Of a DNA stretch of 64,000 nucleotides, positions 62,753 through 64,000 are shown piece after piece (position 1 is the stretch's first letter; each line of letters begins with the position of its first letter). Below the pieces are notes generated by a model. That model was not told where the DNA came from. It searched no databases and worked only from the letters and a program-made list of their open reading frames with translations. Source of the stretch: an uncultured bacterium. GTDB taxonomy: Bacteria > Bacteroidota > Bacteroidia > Bacteroidales > Bacteroidaceae. A program made the translations under genes and the position numbers. The stretch is taken from NCBI GenBank assembly GCA_905215345.1, contig CAJMPR010000014.1, forward strand, positions 50,924 through 114,923, in the 5' to 3' direction.

Positions 62753-63859
62753 TTATAATTGTCTGTTATTCAAGTGACTAATTTGCGGACATACGGTAGT
62801 GGCATAGGAATGTCGGGCTGAATGTGTGCACAGATTTTTCTGCAACCCGCATACATCTGCAATCTCTTTCAAATAACTGTTCATGCGCTGATTGCTCAAT
62901 ACAGGCAAAAGTTTTCCAGTACATTCTGCCACATCCTTATACTTGTCAAGAATAGAAGCAGCCACAGGCAACACAGGAATATTACACATGATTTTTGTCT
63001 TTTGGCGGTTTTTTCTTATCCAAAGCTCGCCTTTGTTGTCTCTTACTAAGTGTTCAGGTGATAGTTCTTTCACATCGCTGAAAGCCAAACCTGTAAAAAT
63101 GCAAAAAACAAAAATATCCCGTACTTGCTCTACTCGCTTAATTGTGAACTCTTTGGCAAGAATAATTTTGATTTCGTCCATCGTCAGGAATTCAGGGTCA
63201 GTCTCTTCCAACTTGAAGCGATAGTAAGCAAACGGATCTTTCTTTATCCAGTCGTTTTCCAATGCAATGCGGATAATCTTTTTCAAGTTCTTCAATCGGG
63301 TGATAGCAGAGTTTTGCGCACAACCTTTTTCAATCTTCAAGAAAGCATCGAACTTAGAAATGAAATTCGCTTCTAAGTTATTCAAGGGAATATCGGATAG
63401 TTGATATTCTTTCTTGATGAATTCCTCTAAATATCGGGTAGTGGTTTCATACCGTTGCACGGTCTTACTAACAAAGTCTTTACCGATCAGCTTACGGCTT
63501 TGCTCGTTATGCTCTCTGAATACTTGCAATAGCGTTTTGTTATCTTCATCCACACCATAAAACAACTTTCTCACCAGATCGACATTGATAACCTTGTCGG
63601 AAGTTTCCAGTTCCCTATAAATTTGATGTATGCGTGAACGTGTGATTTCTAAGTAGTGGTTCAGTTCCACCGACATACGGTCTTTGCCTTTTGAATTTTC
63701 TTTTGCCTGATTCCACAAGTTTACAGGGCAGCTTCTTTTGATAGAAATATCTACCATACAGCCGTTTACGGTGATTCTCATGCACACGGGTGCTTCTCCG
63801 TTCTTTAATAATTTGCCTTTCTTGATGAAGAACAAAACAGAAAATGATTTACGAGCCAT
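62753..63859 (-). pseudogene. Tyrosine recombinase (integrase), C-terminally truncated
   Basis: The 368-residue frame is a Bacteroides-type integrase: N-terminal arm-binding domain (FFIKKGKLLKNGEAPVCMRI), SAM-like core-binding domain (about 110-205) and catalytic domain with IFTGLAFSDVKEL and THSARHSYATTV (His-x-x-Arg box). Sequence stops matching after ATTVC at about 62806: PQISHLNNRQL then stop. The second box with LGH and the nucleophile Tyr are absent, so it should be inactive. It marks a recombination or deletion junction. Confidence 0.8.
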
Positions 63860-63950
63860 TTTTACATCGTTTTTAGAGTTACAAAACTATGTATTCTCTT
63901 CCAAAGTAGTGCTACGCAAAATACTATGAATCAGCGAGAAAGATGCAAAT

Positions 63951-63987
63951 TCGTGGGACTTTTTTCGATTAAATTTTAGTCCCACGA
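63951..63987. repeat. Inverted repeat upstream of the integrase
   Basis: TCGTGGGACT (63951-63960) and AGTCCCACGA (63978-63987) are perfect 10-bp arms separated by 17 bp, about 92 bp before the integrase start. It could be an operator, a terminator of an outside gene, or an integrase arm site. Confidence 0.55.
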
Positions 63988-64000
63988 TTTATCCACCGAT

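Overview
The window looks like a chromosomal segment of a gut Bacteroides (order Bacteroidales). Support comes from gldH, an FISUMP-tailed fimbrillin, an LruC lipoprotein, TonB-dependent receptors, the thrA / phosphoglycerate-mutase-like / thrC order, and promoters with the Bacteroidales -7 box TAnnTTTG. The window opens inside mrdA (PBP2) and closes just upstream of a truncated integrase gene.

Core part (about 1-43,200). Left to right: the end of mrdA and rodA (cell elongation); gldH-ricT-holB; metF; a fimbrillin-like lipoprotein; metA, with Glu111, so probably acetyl-CoA dependent; a U32 family protein and a zinc-ribbon membrane protein; a TonB receptor beside a LuxR-type regulator with a degenerate receiver; an lpdA-lplA-E2-E1 2-oxoacid dehydrogenase operon followed by a flavodoxin; radA with an FAD oxidoreductase; beta-carbonic anhydrase; asparaginase; a threonine operon with a Thr-rich leader peptide; a probable promoter-terminator small RNA; a small ParE-type toxin-antitoxin pair; a thiamine salvage operon (receptor, PnuT, TPP kinase) under a TPP riboswitch; MscS; a secreted aldose epimerase; a cupin; and an LruC lipoprotein.

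Two repeat classes run through the core. One is inverted arrays of 7-bp units. They sit between genes but also inside thrC and an FAD oxidoreductase, and one of them encodes the hydrophobic signal segment of a lipoprotein. The other is arrays of short palindromes phased at 22 bp (12,252-12,378 and 32,663-32,904).

Accessory part (about 43,278 to the end). It begins at a 20-bp remnant matching a tRNA 3' end, followed on the minus strand by an intrinsic terminator, which is the expected form of an attachment site. To the right, nearly everything is on the minus strand and AT-rich: an AAA/DUF4143 ATPase, an AbiEi-like protein, a SIR2-HerA pair, a complete four-gene Wadjet (JetABCD/MksFEBG) operon, a HEPN-domain protein, a BfmA/BtgA-type mobilization protein with a relaxase and a probable oriT, an IS256-like palindromic mini-element, and an operon of two ComEC-like metallo-beta-lactamase-fold proteins around a HAD phosphatase fused to membrane helices. 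One of these MBL genes is broken. The integrase near the right edge lacks its catalytic C-terminus. I read this region as a decayed mobilizable defence island. The MBL / HAD-membrane / MBL operon is the best candidate for an undescribed system; SIR2-HerA and Wadjet are known anti-phage and anti-plasmid systems.
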